Positions 10,656-18,779 of a DNA stretch of 64,000 bases are shown in pieces (positions within the stretch are counted from its first letter, which is position 1; each line of letters opens with the position of its first letter). The stretch is from Collimonas sp. PA-H2 (GTDB lineage Bacteria > Pseudomonadota > Gammaproteobacteria > Burkholderiales > Burkholderiaceae_D), in the NCBI RefSeq assembly GCF_002564105.1, contig NZ_PDBX01000002.1, forward strand, positions 124,001 through 188,000. Reading direction: 5' to 3'. The notes beneath the pieces are model-generated. The model had not been told where the DNA came from, did not search any database, and saw only the letters and a program-made list of their open reading frames with translations. A program made the translations under genes and the position numbers.

Positions 10656-11777
10656 TTATTCAAAGGCACGCAAGATCGGCTGCAGCACCACCTCGCCGAG
10701 CCGGGCGCTGCGCGCACCGTCCCAGCCCACCTGCGCATCCGGCAGATTGGCGTTGTCCTTGAACGGCAGCTCCAGCGTCAGCGAGACGCACTTGAAGGTG
10801 TGGCCGATATACTTGGACGCCAAGGTCAGCACATCGCTGCTGTACTTGCTCGCGGCATAGCCGAACTCGGTCTGGAAATCTGGGCTGGCGCGCTGGAAGT
10901 CGTCGATGAATTTCTGCTGCTCCTTAGCCTGTTGCGGGCTGAAGTCTTCCAGCATTTCCGAACCGGCCACGAAGATGTACGGCAAGGCTTCATCGCCGTG
11001 CACATCGAGGAACAGATCGCAGCCGATTTCGTGGATCTTGTTTTTCACCGCAAACACTTCCGGGCTGCGCTCCAGCGACGGCGTCATCCATTCACGGTTC
11101 AGGTTGGCGCCAGCTGCATTGGTGCGCAGGTTGCCGCGCACCGAGCCGTCCGGATTCATGTTCGGCACGATATAGAACACCGCGTGCTGCAGCACTTTGG
11201 TGGCGAGCGGATTGGCGCTGTCCAGCAAGGCGTCGACCATGCCTTCGACGAACCACTCCGCCATGGTTTCGCCCGGATGCTGGCGGGCGATGACCCAGAC
11301 CTTCTTGGCCGCCTCGGGATTGCCGATCACCAGCACATTCATGTCGCGGCCATCAACCGTGCTGCCGATATCCAGCACGCGCGCCAGCGGCGATTGCTCA
11401 GCCTGCCCCAGCAACGCCAGGTGACGCTCCCAGGAGTACGGCTCGAAGTAAGCGTAGTAGACACTGTCGTAATCCGGCGTGTGGCTGATGGTCATGACCT
11501 GGCCGTCAAAGCTAGTCGGCACACGGAACCAGTTTTCCCTATCGTAGCTGGCCACCGCCTGGTAATTTTCCCAACCCTTGGGATAGGTCGTGGCGCCGGC
11601 GTTCAGGAAACGGATGGTGCAATCCTCATCGCGCGCGCCCTGCAGGCGGAAATAAAACCACTGCGTGAAATCGGCATGCGAATCGCTGCGGATTTTCAAT
11701 TCAATCTGCTGAGGACTATCCGCGCGCACGACTTCAATTGCGGCGGCGTCGAACTGCTGGCTAATTTTTATTGGCAT
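10656..11777 (-). CDS. M14 family zinc carboxypeptidase (cytosolic carboxypeptidase-like)
   Basis: 373-residue metallopeptidase. Residues 1-125 form the beta-rich N-terminal domain typical of the cytosolic carboxypeptidase (CCP/Nna1) branch of M14, with YPKGWENYQAVASYDRENW in it. The peptidase domain has zinc ligands H167 and E170 in ARQHPGETMAEW and H260 in LDVHGDE, the NPDG motif at 208-211, the substrate arginine/asparagine segment NAAGANLNREW (220-230), and catalytic E336 in LTLELPFKDN. No signal peptide, so it acts in the cytoplasm. In eukaryotes this branch trims glutamates from tubulin; the bacterial substrate is unknown. Single-gene unit. Confidence 0.88.
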   Translation of the reverse strand: MPIKISQQFDAAAIEVVRADSPQQIELKIRSDSHADFTQWFYFRLQGARDEDCTIRFLNAGATTYPKGWENYQAVASYDRENWFRVPTSFDGQVMTISHTPDYDSVYYAYFEPYSWERHLALLGQAEQSPLARVLDIGSTVDGRDMNVLVIGNPEAAKKVWVIARQHPGETMAEWFVEGMVDALLDSANPLATKVLQHAVFYIVPNMNPDGSVRGNLRTNAAGANLNREWMTPSLERSPEVFAVKNKIHEIGCDLFLDVHGDEALPYIFVAGSEMLEDFSPQQAKEQQKFIDDFQRASPDFQTEFGYAASKYSSDVLTLASKYIGHTFKCVSLTLELPFKDNANLPDAQVGWDGARSARLGEVVLQPILRAFE

Positions 11778-11944
11778 AAGATTATTGGATGAGGATCATC
11801 GGCAAGGTGTGCTGGCCAATCAAGCGGAATGATGACGCAAGGATCGGCGGCAACACAGGCCGGATAATCGGTGGAAAAAATTTTTAGATTCTTTGCATTC
11901 CGTTGGGAACAAAGCAACTAGGCCTGATATAATAACAGGCTTGT

Positions 11945-12021
11945 CGGGGCGTAGCGCAGCCTGGTAGCGTACTTGCATGGGGTGCAAGGGGTCGGAAGTT
12001 CGAATCTTCTCGCCCCGACCA
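11945..12021 (+). tRNA. tRNA-Pro, anticodon GGG
   Basis: 77-nt cloverleaf with acceptor stem CGGGGCG/CGCCCCG, D arm around AGCGCAGCCTGGTAGCGT, anticodon stem CTTGC/GCAAG with loop ATGGGGT (anticodon GGG), T arm with GGTTCGAATC-like TTCGAAT, and an encoded 3' CCA. Reads codon CCC. The DNA downstream is an accessory region, so the tRNA may mark an integration site. Confidence 0.95.
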
Positions 12022-12037
12022 ATTGAATCAATGACTT

Positions 12038-12063
12038 AGGCCAATCTTCGGATTGGCCTTTTT
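12038..12063 (+). terminator. Terminator of tRNA-Pro
   Basis: AGGCCAATC and GATTGGCCT pair perfectly around a TTCG tetraloop and run into TTTTT, 17 bp after the tRNA. Confidence 0.9.
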
Positions 12064-12075
12064 CATTTTTGTAGA

Positions 12076-12099
12076 TTTGTACCCCACTTTGTACCCCAC
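12076..12099. repeat. Tandem 12-bp repeat beside tRNA
   Basis: TTTGTACCCCAC occurs twice head to tail directly downstream of the tRNA terminator. It marks the point where high-GC chromosome gives way to AT-rich island DNA. It could be a relic of a tRNA-associated integrase/attachment region, but no integrase gene is present in the window. Confidence 0.45.
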
Positions 12100-13097
12100 C
12101 ATTTGAGAATCTATCAACGCGAACAACAGGTTGTAAGCTCGCTTCTATTTTTTATACTTCAGATTTATCCCGTCATTCCCAGCGCACGCTGTCTGCTCCT
12201 GCCTTTGATTGTTTTTCAAATACGGCCGCAATTGGTCGGATTGTCTCCCCTACCCCCTTGATTTTTTTTAGAAAAAAATCCTAAAATTTTTCTCATGTTT
12301 GGCCTATGCCGTATCGCGCGCATGATACCCATACGACAAATATCCAGTGCAGGGGGTTCTATCTCATGATGGACTGGATAGAGAATTAAGGATTCATGCG
12401 GATTTTGAGGCTGTGTGTGCAATTGATGTGCAGTGAGCTCCAGAGAGTCTCGTCCGTCCAGTCAACTCAGTAATTATTGATTCTTTATGTGGCTGCGGTG
12501 GCTTCGGTGCCGGGTGGCGGCGAATTTCAGAAGTAAGCCAGGAAAAAGGAGAAAATCCTGTTCCATCTTAGAAAAAGGATTAGAATCAAATCGCAGTACA
12601 TGAAGTAGAAACAACAAAGACCCGCTATCCCTAACAGGAGGCAGGTTGTTATCTAAAACTTGTGAAAAAGGACCTTATGTGCAAGCCAAGCTAAACTTGC
12701 AGTTCCACACCAATTCATTCTTGATCGATCTTCACATCAAAATATCGATTGCAGTCGGTACTTTGATTTTGCTGCTAAAGGACAGCAATATTTTCTAGTG
12801 TTGCCCGGCACCTCAAAAATCGTTCACTCTTTTGGGGTGCCATTTTTTCTAACTCAAACAAAGCTATTTATCGTTGCTACCAACGTTAATAACGATTCGA
12901 TTTTATAGCAAGTGCTATATTTGTGCATCACATTTGATAAATTTCTGAGCTACGTAATTTGGTTGTGGAAATTTTATGATGTAAAAGGTCGCGATTGAAT
13001 GGGCTAGCGTTGTTATCTAAGCGGATGAGCCAGGAAACTACTTGCAATAAAATTAATCCTCTGTAAAGATGGCCTAGAAGCAATTTTAAGGGCATCT
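12100..13097. other. Gene-poor AT-rich segment at island start
   Basis: About 1 kb without a convincing protein gene on either strand. It contains a near-palindrome of A/T runs at about 12259-12279 and, at 12807-12848, a stem and T-tract that looks like a real plus-strand terminator with no gene in front of it. The right end should carry the promoter of the PAAR gene, but no clear -35/-10 pair stands out. Confidence 0.5.
12807..12848 (+). terminator. Rho-independent terminator without upstream gene
   Basis: GGCACCTCAAAA and TTTTGGGGTGCC pair with one G-U, separated by 11 nt and followed by ATTTTTT. No open frame lies upstream for several hundred bases, so it may end a small RNA or be left over from a lost gene. 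Confidence 0.6.
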
Positions 13098-13715
13098 ATG
13101 GCATTGAGAAAAATTGTCGTTGTGGGCGACAAGACAACTACAAACGGCGTGATTCTTCCCAATGCGAACTCGACGTTCTCACTTGGTAATGCTGGACACA
13201 AAGCGGCGCTAATCGGCGGCCCGGTGCAATGCCTTGCCTGCAAGAGCGAGGGTGTCATTGCTAAGGCTGGGGGCCCACGGCGCATGCAATTCATGGGCGA
13301 GGTGGCGCTGGAACACGATATCGTCATCTGCGGCTGTCCTGTCCATCCAAAGCTCATAGCGAGTCTCCACCAAACAATGACCTACGATGACGGCATAGAG
13401 TCATCTGGTCCCCTATCGCCTCCTACGGGCGCTGGTGCTGCATCTGCTGCCGTTGCAGCGGCCACAGCTATCGCCTCTACTGGCAGCACTCAGGATACTC
13501 AAGAAAAGCAAGGCAAGCGCTTCCTATTCCAAGACAGCGAAACTGGAAAGCCATTGGCTAACCGCGCATATCTTGCCAAAGTTGGCGGCGCTCAACAGAG
13601 CGGCGTCACAGATGGGGATGGATACGCTAATGTCGATGCTACTCCTGGGCAGACCATTCAATTGCATTTAATTTTCAATGCTCCTACGGGCGCTTTGAAG
13701 CACGGAGAGGCTTGA
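13098..13715 (+). CDS. PAAR domain protein with C-terminal TTR-like extension
   Basis: 205-residue type VI secretion spike-tip protein. Residues 3-95 have the PAAR pattern: GDKTTTNGVILPNAN, the repeated Gly-bounded strands, and Cys-containing turns LACKSEG and VICGCPVHP that suit the zinc site at the needle tip. A linker of Ala/Ser/Thr/Pro (110-135) leads to a beta-sandwich-like tail (141-195; SETGKPLANRAYLAK, GVTDGDGYANVD) of the transthyretin-like type that often links PAAR to effectors. The amidase gene begins 1 nt after its stop, so this protein probably carries that enzyme on a VgrG spike. No other type VI genes are in the window. Confidence 0.85.
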   Translation: MALRKIVVVGDKTTTNGVILPNANSTFSLGNAGHKAALIGGPVQCLACKSEGVIAKAGGPRRMQFMGEVALEHDIVICGCPVHPKLIASLHQTMTYDDGIESSGPLSPPTGAGAASAAVAAATAIASTGSTQDTQEKQGKRFLFQDSETGKPLANRAYLAKVGGAQQSGVTDGDGYANVDATPGQTIQLHLIFNAPTGALKHGEA

Positions 13716-13716
13716 G

Positions 13717-14487
13717 ATGGGAACAGAAGCGCATTACACGCCGACGCAATGGGCAACTGCATTTACAGAGTCAGACTACATGTGCAAGCCGTTCAAGGTA
13801 GTGACGGTAAACGATAGGGCAGCAACGCGACAGGCAATCATTGATCAAGTACAGAAGCAAGGCGTCAAGTTTGTGGAGCGGTCGACATGGGATGCACACA
13901 GGCATAAGCCAGACAGCGCTGTGAACGATTGGGACTATCAGTCAATCGCACTCCATCATGCCGGGAATAGCTTTAGCTGCTCTGCAAACAGCGTTGAGCA
14001 GATGCAGAGGGTTGAGACGATTGATATGGGGTCGTTTAATCAGATCAGCTACCACTATGCTATCGATTGCCAAGGCGTCGTATATGAGGCTCTCGATATC
14101 CGCTTCAAAGGCTCACACATTGAGGGTGGAAATACCGGCGTGGTAGGGATTGTTTTTCTCGCTGATCTCAGTGTTAGAGGCGAGGCACAGCGTTATGGTC
14201 CGGGAGCTTGGAACGTTACTGTAAAGCGCGGTGTCGTAGCTGGCTTGAAAGAGTGGATTGGACAAGAAAAAGATAAGGGTGCGGTGAAACACGACGAACC
14301 TACTGAGCCACAACTCGCCGCTGCTGAAGCACTCATCAAATCTCTAACGGAGTTCTTTAAAATTACTAAGCTCGGTGGTCATCGTGAATTTGCCATGACT
14401 CACGGTTCAAGTCGAGCATGTCCCGGTATATATGGGATGATCATTGCAAATCAAATGCGTAAAGCATTCAACTTAGCCCCACCATGA
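13717..14487 (+). CDS. PGRP/Amidase_2-type N-acetylmuramoyl-L-alanine amidase, probable T6SS effector
   Basis: 256-residue protein without a signal peptide. Residues 50-240 resemble zinc amidases of the peptidoglycan-recognition/amidase_2 family, which cut the bond between MurNAc and the stem peptide. Visible motifs are IALHHAG (H80/H81), SYHYAIDCQGVVYEALD, GSHIEGGN (H134), GHREF (H222) and CPG (C235). The spacing H222 to C235 is 13 residues, longer than the roughly 8 usual in this family, so a loop is inserted near the metal site. No export signal, a PAAR gene just upstream and a membrane-anchored small protein just downstream fit an effector delivered to the periplasm of a rival cell. Confidence 0.8.
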   Translation: MGTEAHYTPTQWATAFTESDYMCKPFKVVTVNDRAATRQAIIDQVQKQGVKFVERSTWDAHRHKPDSAVNDWDYQSIALHHAGNSFSCSANSVEQMQRVETIDMGSFNQISYHYAIDCQGVVYEALDIRFKGSHIEGGNTGVVGIVFLADLSVRGEAQRYGPGAWNVTVKRGVVAGLKEWIGQEKDKGAVKHDEPTEPQLAAAEALIKSLTEFFKITKLGGHREFAMTHGSSRACPGIYGMIIANQMRKAFNLAPP

Positions 14488-14777
14488 AGAAAATATTATT
14501 CGTTGCAATCCCTGTTGTCGTGCTGGCTTGGCTTTTTGTCGGGATGGATCGCTACGTTGGCGACCATGAAGCAGGCTCTGCATGGGACCCTTTCATTAAG
14601 CACAAGCCGACAATAACAACGTTCTACAAGAACCCTGCTCAGGTAGGGCTTGATATGGTTCCGATGGAGACCTTGGATGAGAGCGGAAAAAAGAGCCTGA
14701 TCGAGTATTGCCAAGTGCGATACGGGACGGATGATATTAAGCGCTGCTATGAGGCGTTTTTTGCCAGTCGAGTGTAA
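14484..14777 (+). CDS. Putative immunity protein for the amidase effector
   Basis: 97-residue protein with one N-terminal membrane segment (about 4-22) and an otherwise soluble domain with two cysteines (EYCQVRYG, KRCYEAF). Its ATG overlaps the amidase stop by 4 nt (ATGA), which shows tight co-expression. The signal-anchor places it in the periplasm, where a peptidoglycan amidase would act on kin. No family is recognised; immunity is inferred from position, size and topology. Confidence 0.6.
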   Translation: MKKILFVAIPVVVLAWLFVGMDRYVGDHEAGSAWDPFIKHKPTITTFYKNPAQVGLDMVPMETLDESGKKSLIEYCQVRYGTDDIKRCYEAFFASRV

Positions 14778-14825
14778 AACAGATTTTACGACCAGCGTAT
14801 TATTTGTAGTAGTCGCGATCTGATC

Positions 14826-15697
14826 TGACATTCCCCGGTTTGACGTGTGCAGTTGTCAGGTCAAATTCAGTTGTTCAGTGTCGTGATTTTATCTTGCCAG
14901 GCCTCCTTTCCGTCAATTAGTGTTTGTATGGGTGTCCGACCGCAGCACATCTTCCCTTGGTGTGTGCGGTCATTGTTGTAATAAGCCAGCCAGTCGTCGA
15001 GATCGCTTTGCAGCTCTTCAATCGAGCGATAGATCTTGCGCCGGAATGTGACCTGATAAAACTCCTGCAGAATGGTTTTATGAAAGCGCTCGCAGATTCC
15101 ATTGGTCTGCGGATGCCGAACCTTCGTCTTGGTGTGCTCAATGTCATTGAGGGCCAGGTAGAGCTGGTAGTCGTGGGCTTCCGGCCTGCCACAATATTCG
15201 GTACCACGGTCGGTCAGCACGCGGATCAAGCCCATTTCCTGTTCTGCCAGGAACGGCAACACTCGGTCATTCAATAGATCGGCTGCGGTGATTGGCGTCT
15301 TCGTTGTATAGAGCTTGGGGAAACAAAAACACCACGCTTACGCAGTTCGTTCGATACACGGACTTGGCCGAACGCCGGCTGCTCCAGGGCGAATTGAGCT
15401 ACAGCCATTTCAGTGGCTTCTTCAACGCGATTTCTGAGATTGGACTTTCTACGGTTGGCATCAATCAGGGCATCCACACCGCCTGTTTCTACTGCCGTTT
15501 GATAGCGATAAAACGTGTCGCGGGAAAATCCCATCACCTTGCAGGCACGAGACACGTTTCCGAGTTCTGCAGCAAGATTGAGCAGGCCGACCTTGTGCTT
15601 GATGACATTCTGAGGAACACTACGCATGGGGTTACTCCTTGGCGCTTACGCGCTGGTTTAATAAAGATTCGCACCTCTATCAAACCGGGTAACCCCA
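14826..15697. mobile_element. Internally deleted IS481-type insertion sequence
   Basis: An 18-bp imperfect terminal repeat can be seen: TGACATTCCCCGGTTTGA at the left end, and the complement of 15680-15697 reads TGGGGTTACCCGGTTTGA. Between them lie the two halves of one transposase. At 872 bp it is several hundred bases shorter than intact relatives. No clear target duplication was found. It separates the amidase cassette from the minus-strand genes. Confidence 0.6.
14867..15627 (-). pseudogene. IS481-family transposase, middle deleted
   Basis: The N-terminal part (15627 downward) is a helix-turn-helix domain with ELGNVSRACKVMGFSRDTFYRYQ and continues to VFVSPS. The frame then breaks at about 15310. 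The DDE integrase core resumes in another frame at LYTTKTPITAADLLNDRVLP and contains LTDRGTEYC (second Asp), TKVRHPQTNGICERFHKTI (Glu) and the YYNNDRTHQG tail. The segment with the first catalytic Asp is lost, so the enzyme is dead. Confidence 0.8.
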
Positions 15698-15744
15698 CCC
15701 ATTGGCAAGGTCTTACTGTCCGATCAAGTCGGAACTACTACATA

Positions 15745-16344
15745 TTATTTGCCGCTTGCTACAGAAAATGCGGCAACCAAAATGGGCCACCACTTTTGAC
15801 AGATGTCGGTTATATCACCAGCTAATGCCGTAACTTTCATTGCCTGATTCAGAAGCGTAAGGGCGACTGAATTTCGCCTAGTGTCTTTCGTTGCGGCTGC
15901 TTCTTGAGCAATGGCACTGAGGCTATCAACGAGTTCGCTTTTCTGAGTTTCGTTTAGATCTTTACTCTCAAGGATAGCTTCGGACAGGGCTTTGATAGCA
16001 TCAGCAAGCCCCGGTTCACCTGTTTGTTTGAGTACTGTAATCGATTGATCAACCGTGCCAATGGAGCCAGTGTTGATCGTTCCGATAGTACTGCCTGTGA
16101 CATTTATGTTGTTCAATTTCACTTCGCCTATGACTACTGGACTTGGGCGTGGTGGAAGTCGAGAAAAAAATGATGAAGGAATACCAGACACTTCCGCCAT
16201 TTGATCCAGCGAATAATTCATCATCCGTTCTGCATTCTCGATCTGTTGTTGAGCAATTTGCGCGAGCGTAGCGTAACAGGTGAGACATAACGGATTATTC
16301 CCAATCATACCAACTGCTGGTTTACCGCATTGATTGCATGTCAC
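15745..16344 (-). CDS. Hypothetical protein with zinc ribbon and NTG-repeat segment
   Basis: 199 residues, GTG start at 16344. The N-terminus MTCNQCGKPAV...LCLTCY has two CxxC knuckles 14 residues apart, a likely zinc ribbon. Residues 70-103 carry a short strand-turn repeat (NNINVTGSTIGTINTGSIGTVDQSI split here as NINVTGSTIG and TINTGSIGTVDQ), a pattern I associate with bacterial conflict-type proteins. The rest is helical, ending in a hydrophobic WWPILVAAFSVA. Same strand as the small genes that follow at lower GC than the core genome. Function unknown. Confidence 0.6.
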   Translation of the reverse strand: MTCNQCGKPAVGMIGNNPLCLTCYATLAQIAQQQIENAERMMNYSLDQMAEVSGIPSSFFSRLPPRPSPVVIGEVKLNNINVTGSTIGTINTGSIGTVDQSITVLKQTGEPGLADAIKALSEAILESKDLNETQKSELVDSLSAIAQEAAATKDTRRNSVALTLLNQAMKVTALAGDITDICQKWWPILVAAFSVASGK

Positions 16345-16394
16345 AAGGCTCTCCCAGCGTTAACTATTGTGGGTATGAACTGCTTCTTGCAGAA

Positions 16395-16733
16395 TTATTG
16401 CTTTCCGGCCATTACTGCACCTAATCTCTTTTTTGCAGCGGAAACCTGTTTTTTTGCACGTTCAAGCTCACGTTCAGCAACTGTGATTTCGTCAAGACAT
16501 GCTGCTATCGGGGAGTCAGATAACCAACTGGCGACGGTTGCAACTTGCTCGATGTTCGCACTTACGATGTCTGCCCTATTGCCCTCAAAGATTGAGACAC
16601 GATGCTTGCATGAGGCTCCCATGGTGCCCGCAGAACATGTGCATACTGCAATGAGGCCATCTTCATCGCGAATGAAAGTTACTTCGTAAGGCACTGCCGC
16701 TGAACCCTGAACAGAAAATTGAATCGTCTCCAT
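16395..16733 (-). CDS. Hypothetical protein with SWIM-like zinc finger
   Basis: 112 residues. After a beta-rich start (VPYEVTFIRDEDGLIAVC) comes CTCSAGTMGASCKHR, which fits the CxC-x(n)-CxH pattern of SWIM zinc fingers. The last 30 residues (AERELERAKKQVSAAKKRL) form a coiled coil or long basic helix. SWIM domains bind DNA or proteins; nothing more specific can be said. Part of the minus-strand run of small accessory genes. Confidence 0.6.
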   Translation of the reverse strand: METIQFSVQGSAAVPYEVTFIRDEDGLIAVCTCSAGTMGASCKHRVSIFEGNRADIVSANIEQVATVASWLSDSPIAACLDEITVAERELERAKKQVSAAKKRLGAVMAGKQ

Positions 16734-16782
16734 GTCGCTTCCCCTATGTTGTCAATGATGACATTCTACTATTTGCAACTCT

Positions 16783-17216
16783 TCACAGCATATTTATGAG
16801 GGGCATAACCAGCAATGTGTCATTCCACGAACCTCGGATTGGCAATTTCCGTTGTTCCTCGGTAATGGCGCCGACCTTCCATTCTTTGTCACCGTCCCAG
16901 AACCACCAGGTTTCTACTTTATTGGTAGCGGGATCCACAACGCCGGCACGGAAGACCGGAGTATTCCGTGAATGCTCAGGAATCGCGCAATTTGTAATTT
17001 TCTGCACGACTCCCTTCTTTAGGGCAGCACTTACAGGAAAAATATCCAGAAATTTGTATCGAGACCTACAAGTTCGTCCCAGTCGGGATGCCCTTTGAAA
17101 TATGTACCCGGCAGTACCCGAATTAAAGAGCCCATAGGAGCGACATTCTTCACGAACTGGAAATAAGCTTCTCCGTTCGCAGTTTTTATACCAAATACGT
17201 CTCCGATTTTCACCAT
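16783..17216 (-). pseudogene. Imm26-type immunity protein split by a 1-nt frameshift
   Basis: From ATG 17216 the frame reads MVKIGDVFGIKTANGEAYFQ, LIRVLPGTYF and GLDTNFWIFF, then stops at 17031. The continuation lies in another frame (PVSAALKKGVVQKITNC, PVFRAGVVDPATNK, WWFWDGDKEWKVG) down to 16783. One extra base in the A run at 17038-17042 (T run on the coding strand) would restore a 144-residue protein matching the Imm26 polymorphic-toxin immunity family. It begins 4 nt after the preceding gene's stop. Either a genuine loss of function or a homopolymer read error. Confidence 0.7.
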
Positions 17217-17220
17217 CACT

Positions 17221-17505
17221 TCAAGAGATTTCGGATTGCGGCCGAATGCCATCGCTATCTATTCGGCAACACCACTTTACGTGTTGGCCCCATCCAGTGG
17301 CGGCGTTCTTCTCAACAACGCCAGATGCCGTCAAGTTATCCACATTTCCTTTTTCATCCAAATCGTCCATATACACGTCAACCCGCATCCCCTCCTGGAG
17401 AACAACCGTTACGCCGTTCATACCGGCGGCGCTATCTCCAACCGAAAGCAGCACGAGATTGAGTTCCACCAATTCATTAAAATCGACATAAATCATGGGT
17501 ACCAT
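17221..17505 (-). CDS. Small acidic protein of toxin/immunity loci
   Basis: 94 residues, no signal or membrane segment: YVDFNELVELNLVLLS, then LQEGMRVDVYMDDLDEKGNVDNL and a tryptophan/cysteine-rich end (GWGQHVKWCCRIDSDGI). The pattern is one I recall from small genes next to Rhs or CDI toxins, where such proteins are thought to act as immunity or accessory factors. A second possible ATG is at 17496. Tightly packed with the broken Imm26 gene downstream (4 nt). Confidence 0.55.
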   Translation of the reverse strand: MVPMIYVDFNELVELNLVLLSVGDSAAGMNGVTVVLQEGMRVDVYMDDLDEKGNVDNLTASGVVEKNAATGWGQHVKWCCRIDSDGIRPQSEIS

Positions 17506-17507
17506 AG

Positions 17508-17645
17508 CTAATCTTCATCTACCACGTTGCAATACTGATGCTGGATTGTTTCTCGTTGACGCAAAAAATTCTTTAACTGGCTCAACGCAGCACTGGCAGC
17601 CGTGAATTGCGCTAATTGTCTTGGAATAAGCGCTTGATCATTTCC
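17508..17645 (-). pseudogene. Short open remnant in immunity array
   Basis: This frame encodes QALIPRQLAQFTAASAALSQ followed by LKNFLRQRETIQHQYCNVVDED and a stop 2 nt before the next gene. It looks like real coding sequence but has no usable start codon: a stop lies just upstream near 17650. Probably the tail of a lost small gene in the array. Confidence 0.35.
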
Positions 17646-17924
17646 TTATCCTTCTGAGAGAAACGCTTCGAATCTGCACCATTGCGGAAAATCGCCCACA
17701 AAAATAAAAAAATCATCAATATAAATTAGCCCAATTTTTTCAAGAGATCTCATGCAATCGTCAGCAGCATCTCCCCCAAAAAATGGGCCGAGTGAAATGA
17801 AATTTTTGGACTCATCAAAATACCGATCAAAATGAAACTCTATAAGTATCTGAGACAGATTTACAGCTTTTTCTTTCAGTGCCTCACGGCGAATGACGAT
17901 CCCAAAATCAGAAGAAATTCGCAT
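17646..17924 (-). CDS. Putative cognate immunity protein of the orphan toxin
   Basis: 92 residues, acidic and aromatic-rich (FHFDRYFDESKNF, DDFFIFVGDFPQW), cytosolic. It starts 9 nt after the stop of the toxin-tip gene on the same strand, the usual position and size for immunity proteins of contact-dependent inhibition systems. No family was recognised, so the role is inferred from context only. Confidence 0.5.
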   Translation of the reverse strand: MRISSDFGIVIRREALKEKAVNLSQILIEFHFDRYFDESKNFISLGPFFGGDAADDCMRSLEKIGLIYIDDFFIFVGDFPQWCRFEAFLSEG

Positions 17925-17933
17925 ATTACCCTC

Positions 17934-18779
17934 CTACTTAGCCTTGGGAAGAACTACCCCATTTGGCACATTGATCTTTACGTTGTAAGTCGGTGTACTA
18001 GAAGACGGCTGCAATATTTGAAAATTATTTGACGCATTCCCGGGTTGCAGCATAGCACCCGGCACGGCAAAATCGATACGTATGGTCCCATTTGCCCCCG
18101 GAGGATATGCTGCACCTGCTGTCGTTACATACACCTGAGGAGTGCCGTTTTGTGGCACAGCTGACGGTATCGCAGTTCCCTGATTCTGTACCCAAAGTGC
18201 AGCCTCTGCCGGAGATACCCAACGCGAAACTGTGACATACCCTGGTGGCAATGGTCCATTCGCGGCACCTGGGCCAAGCGGATACACCGTGTGGGTATTG
18301 GGTGGCGCAGGTATGCTGTTTGCTGCGTTGGCTCCACTATCCGAATTCCCCGAATTAAATATTACAGTAGATCCCTGAGGCTGCACCTGTGGATTCACCA
18401 GCACGTTATTGCCACCACCAGACTGGTCACCTGGATTAAACAGCGGGCCGCTGGCTTGCGGACCTGTGTTCGGTGTGAATATCGGCCCGCCAGCTTGTGG
18501 CGCGGGATTCGGAGCGCCGCTAATAACCGTCGATCCTTGCGGAGCGGAAATCGGTTTTCCATTAACGCCGCTTGGCCCGAAAAGACTATTGGAGAGATCG
18601 TTTAGCAAGCCAGAAGCGCTATCCACAAAATTACCAAGCTGATTACCGGCAGCAGCCCCAACTAGTCCCCCGGCCAATCCGCCAAGAGCCGTTCCCCCAG
18701 AGATTTCAAGTGGCGTAAGAGGAAGATTTCCACCAGCGGTAAGCACAGTGCCTCCTGCTGCTGCCCCGGTGGAAAGCAC
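17934..18779 (-). CDS. Orphan CdiA/Rhs-type toxin tip, 5' end cut by IS3
   Basis: 281 residues from GTG 18779, but the frame stays open right up to the IS border at 18826 (PDPDFRTVAGLGIGA...), so the true N-terminus has been lost. A glycine-rich, hydrophobic pretoxin region (GGLAGGLVGAAAGNQLG) is followed by a Gly/Pro/Asn-rich linker. The C-terminal domain has VSRWVSPAEAALWVQ, PQVYVTTAGAAYPPG, IRIDFAVPGAMLQPG and VKINVPNGVVLP. This R...strand...FxVP order resembles the ADP-ribosyltransferase-like toxins of the TreTu kind, a tentative comparison made by eye. The putative immunity gene follows 9 nt downstream. Confidence 0.55.
   Translation of the reverse strand: MLSTGAAAGGTVLTAGGNLPLTPLEISGGTALGGLAGGLVGAAAGNQLGNFVDSASGLLNDLSNSLFGPSGVNGKPISAPQGSTVISGAPNPAPQAGGPIFTPNTGPQASGPLFNPGDQSGGGNNVLVNPQVQPQGSTVIFNSGNSDSGANAANSIPAPPNTHTVYPLGPGAANGPLPPGYVTVSRWVSPAEAALWVQNQGTAIPSAVPQNGTPQVYVTTAGAAYPPGANGTIRIDFAVPGAMLQPGNASNNFQILQPSSSTPTYNVKINVPNGVVLPKAK

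Noticed and set aside
12216..12422. 68-codon minus frame in the gene-poor segment
   Set aside because: No ribosome site, no fold, and it spans A/T runs typical of non-coding DNA.
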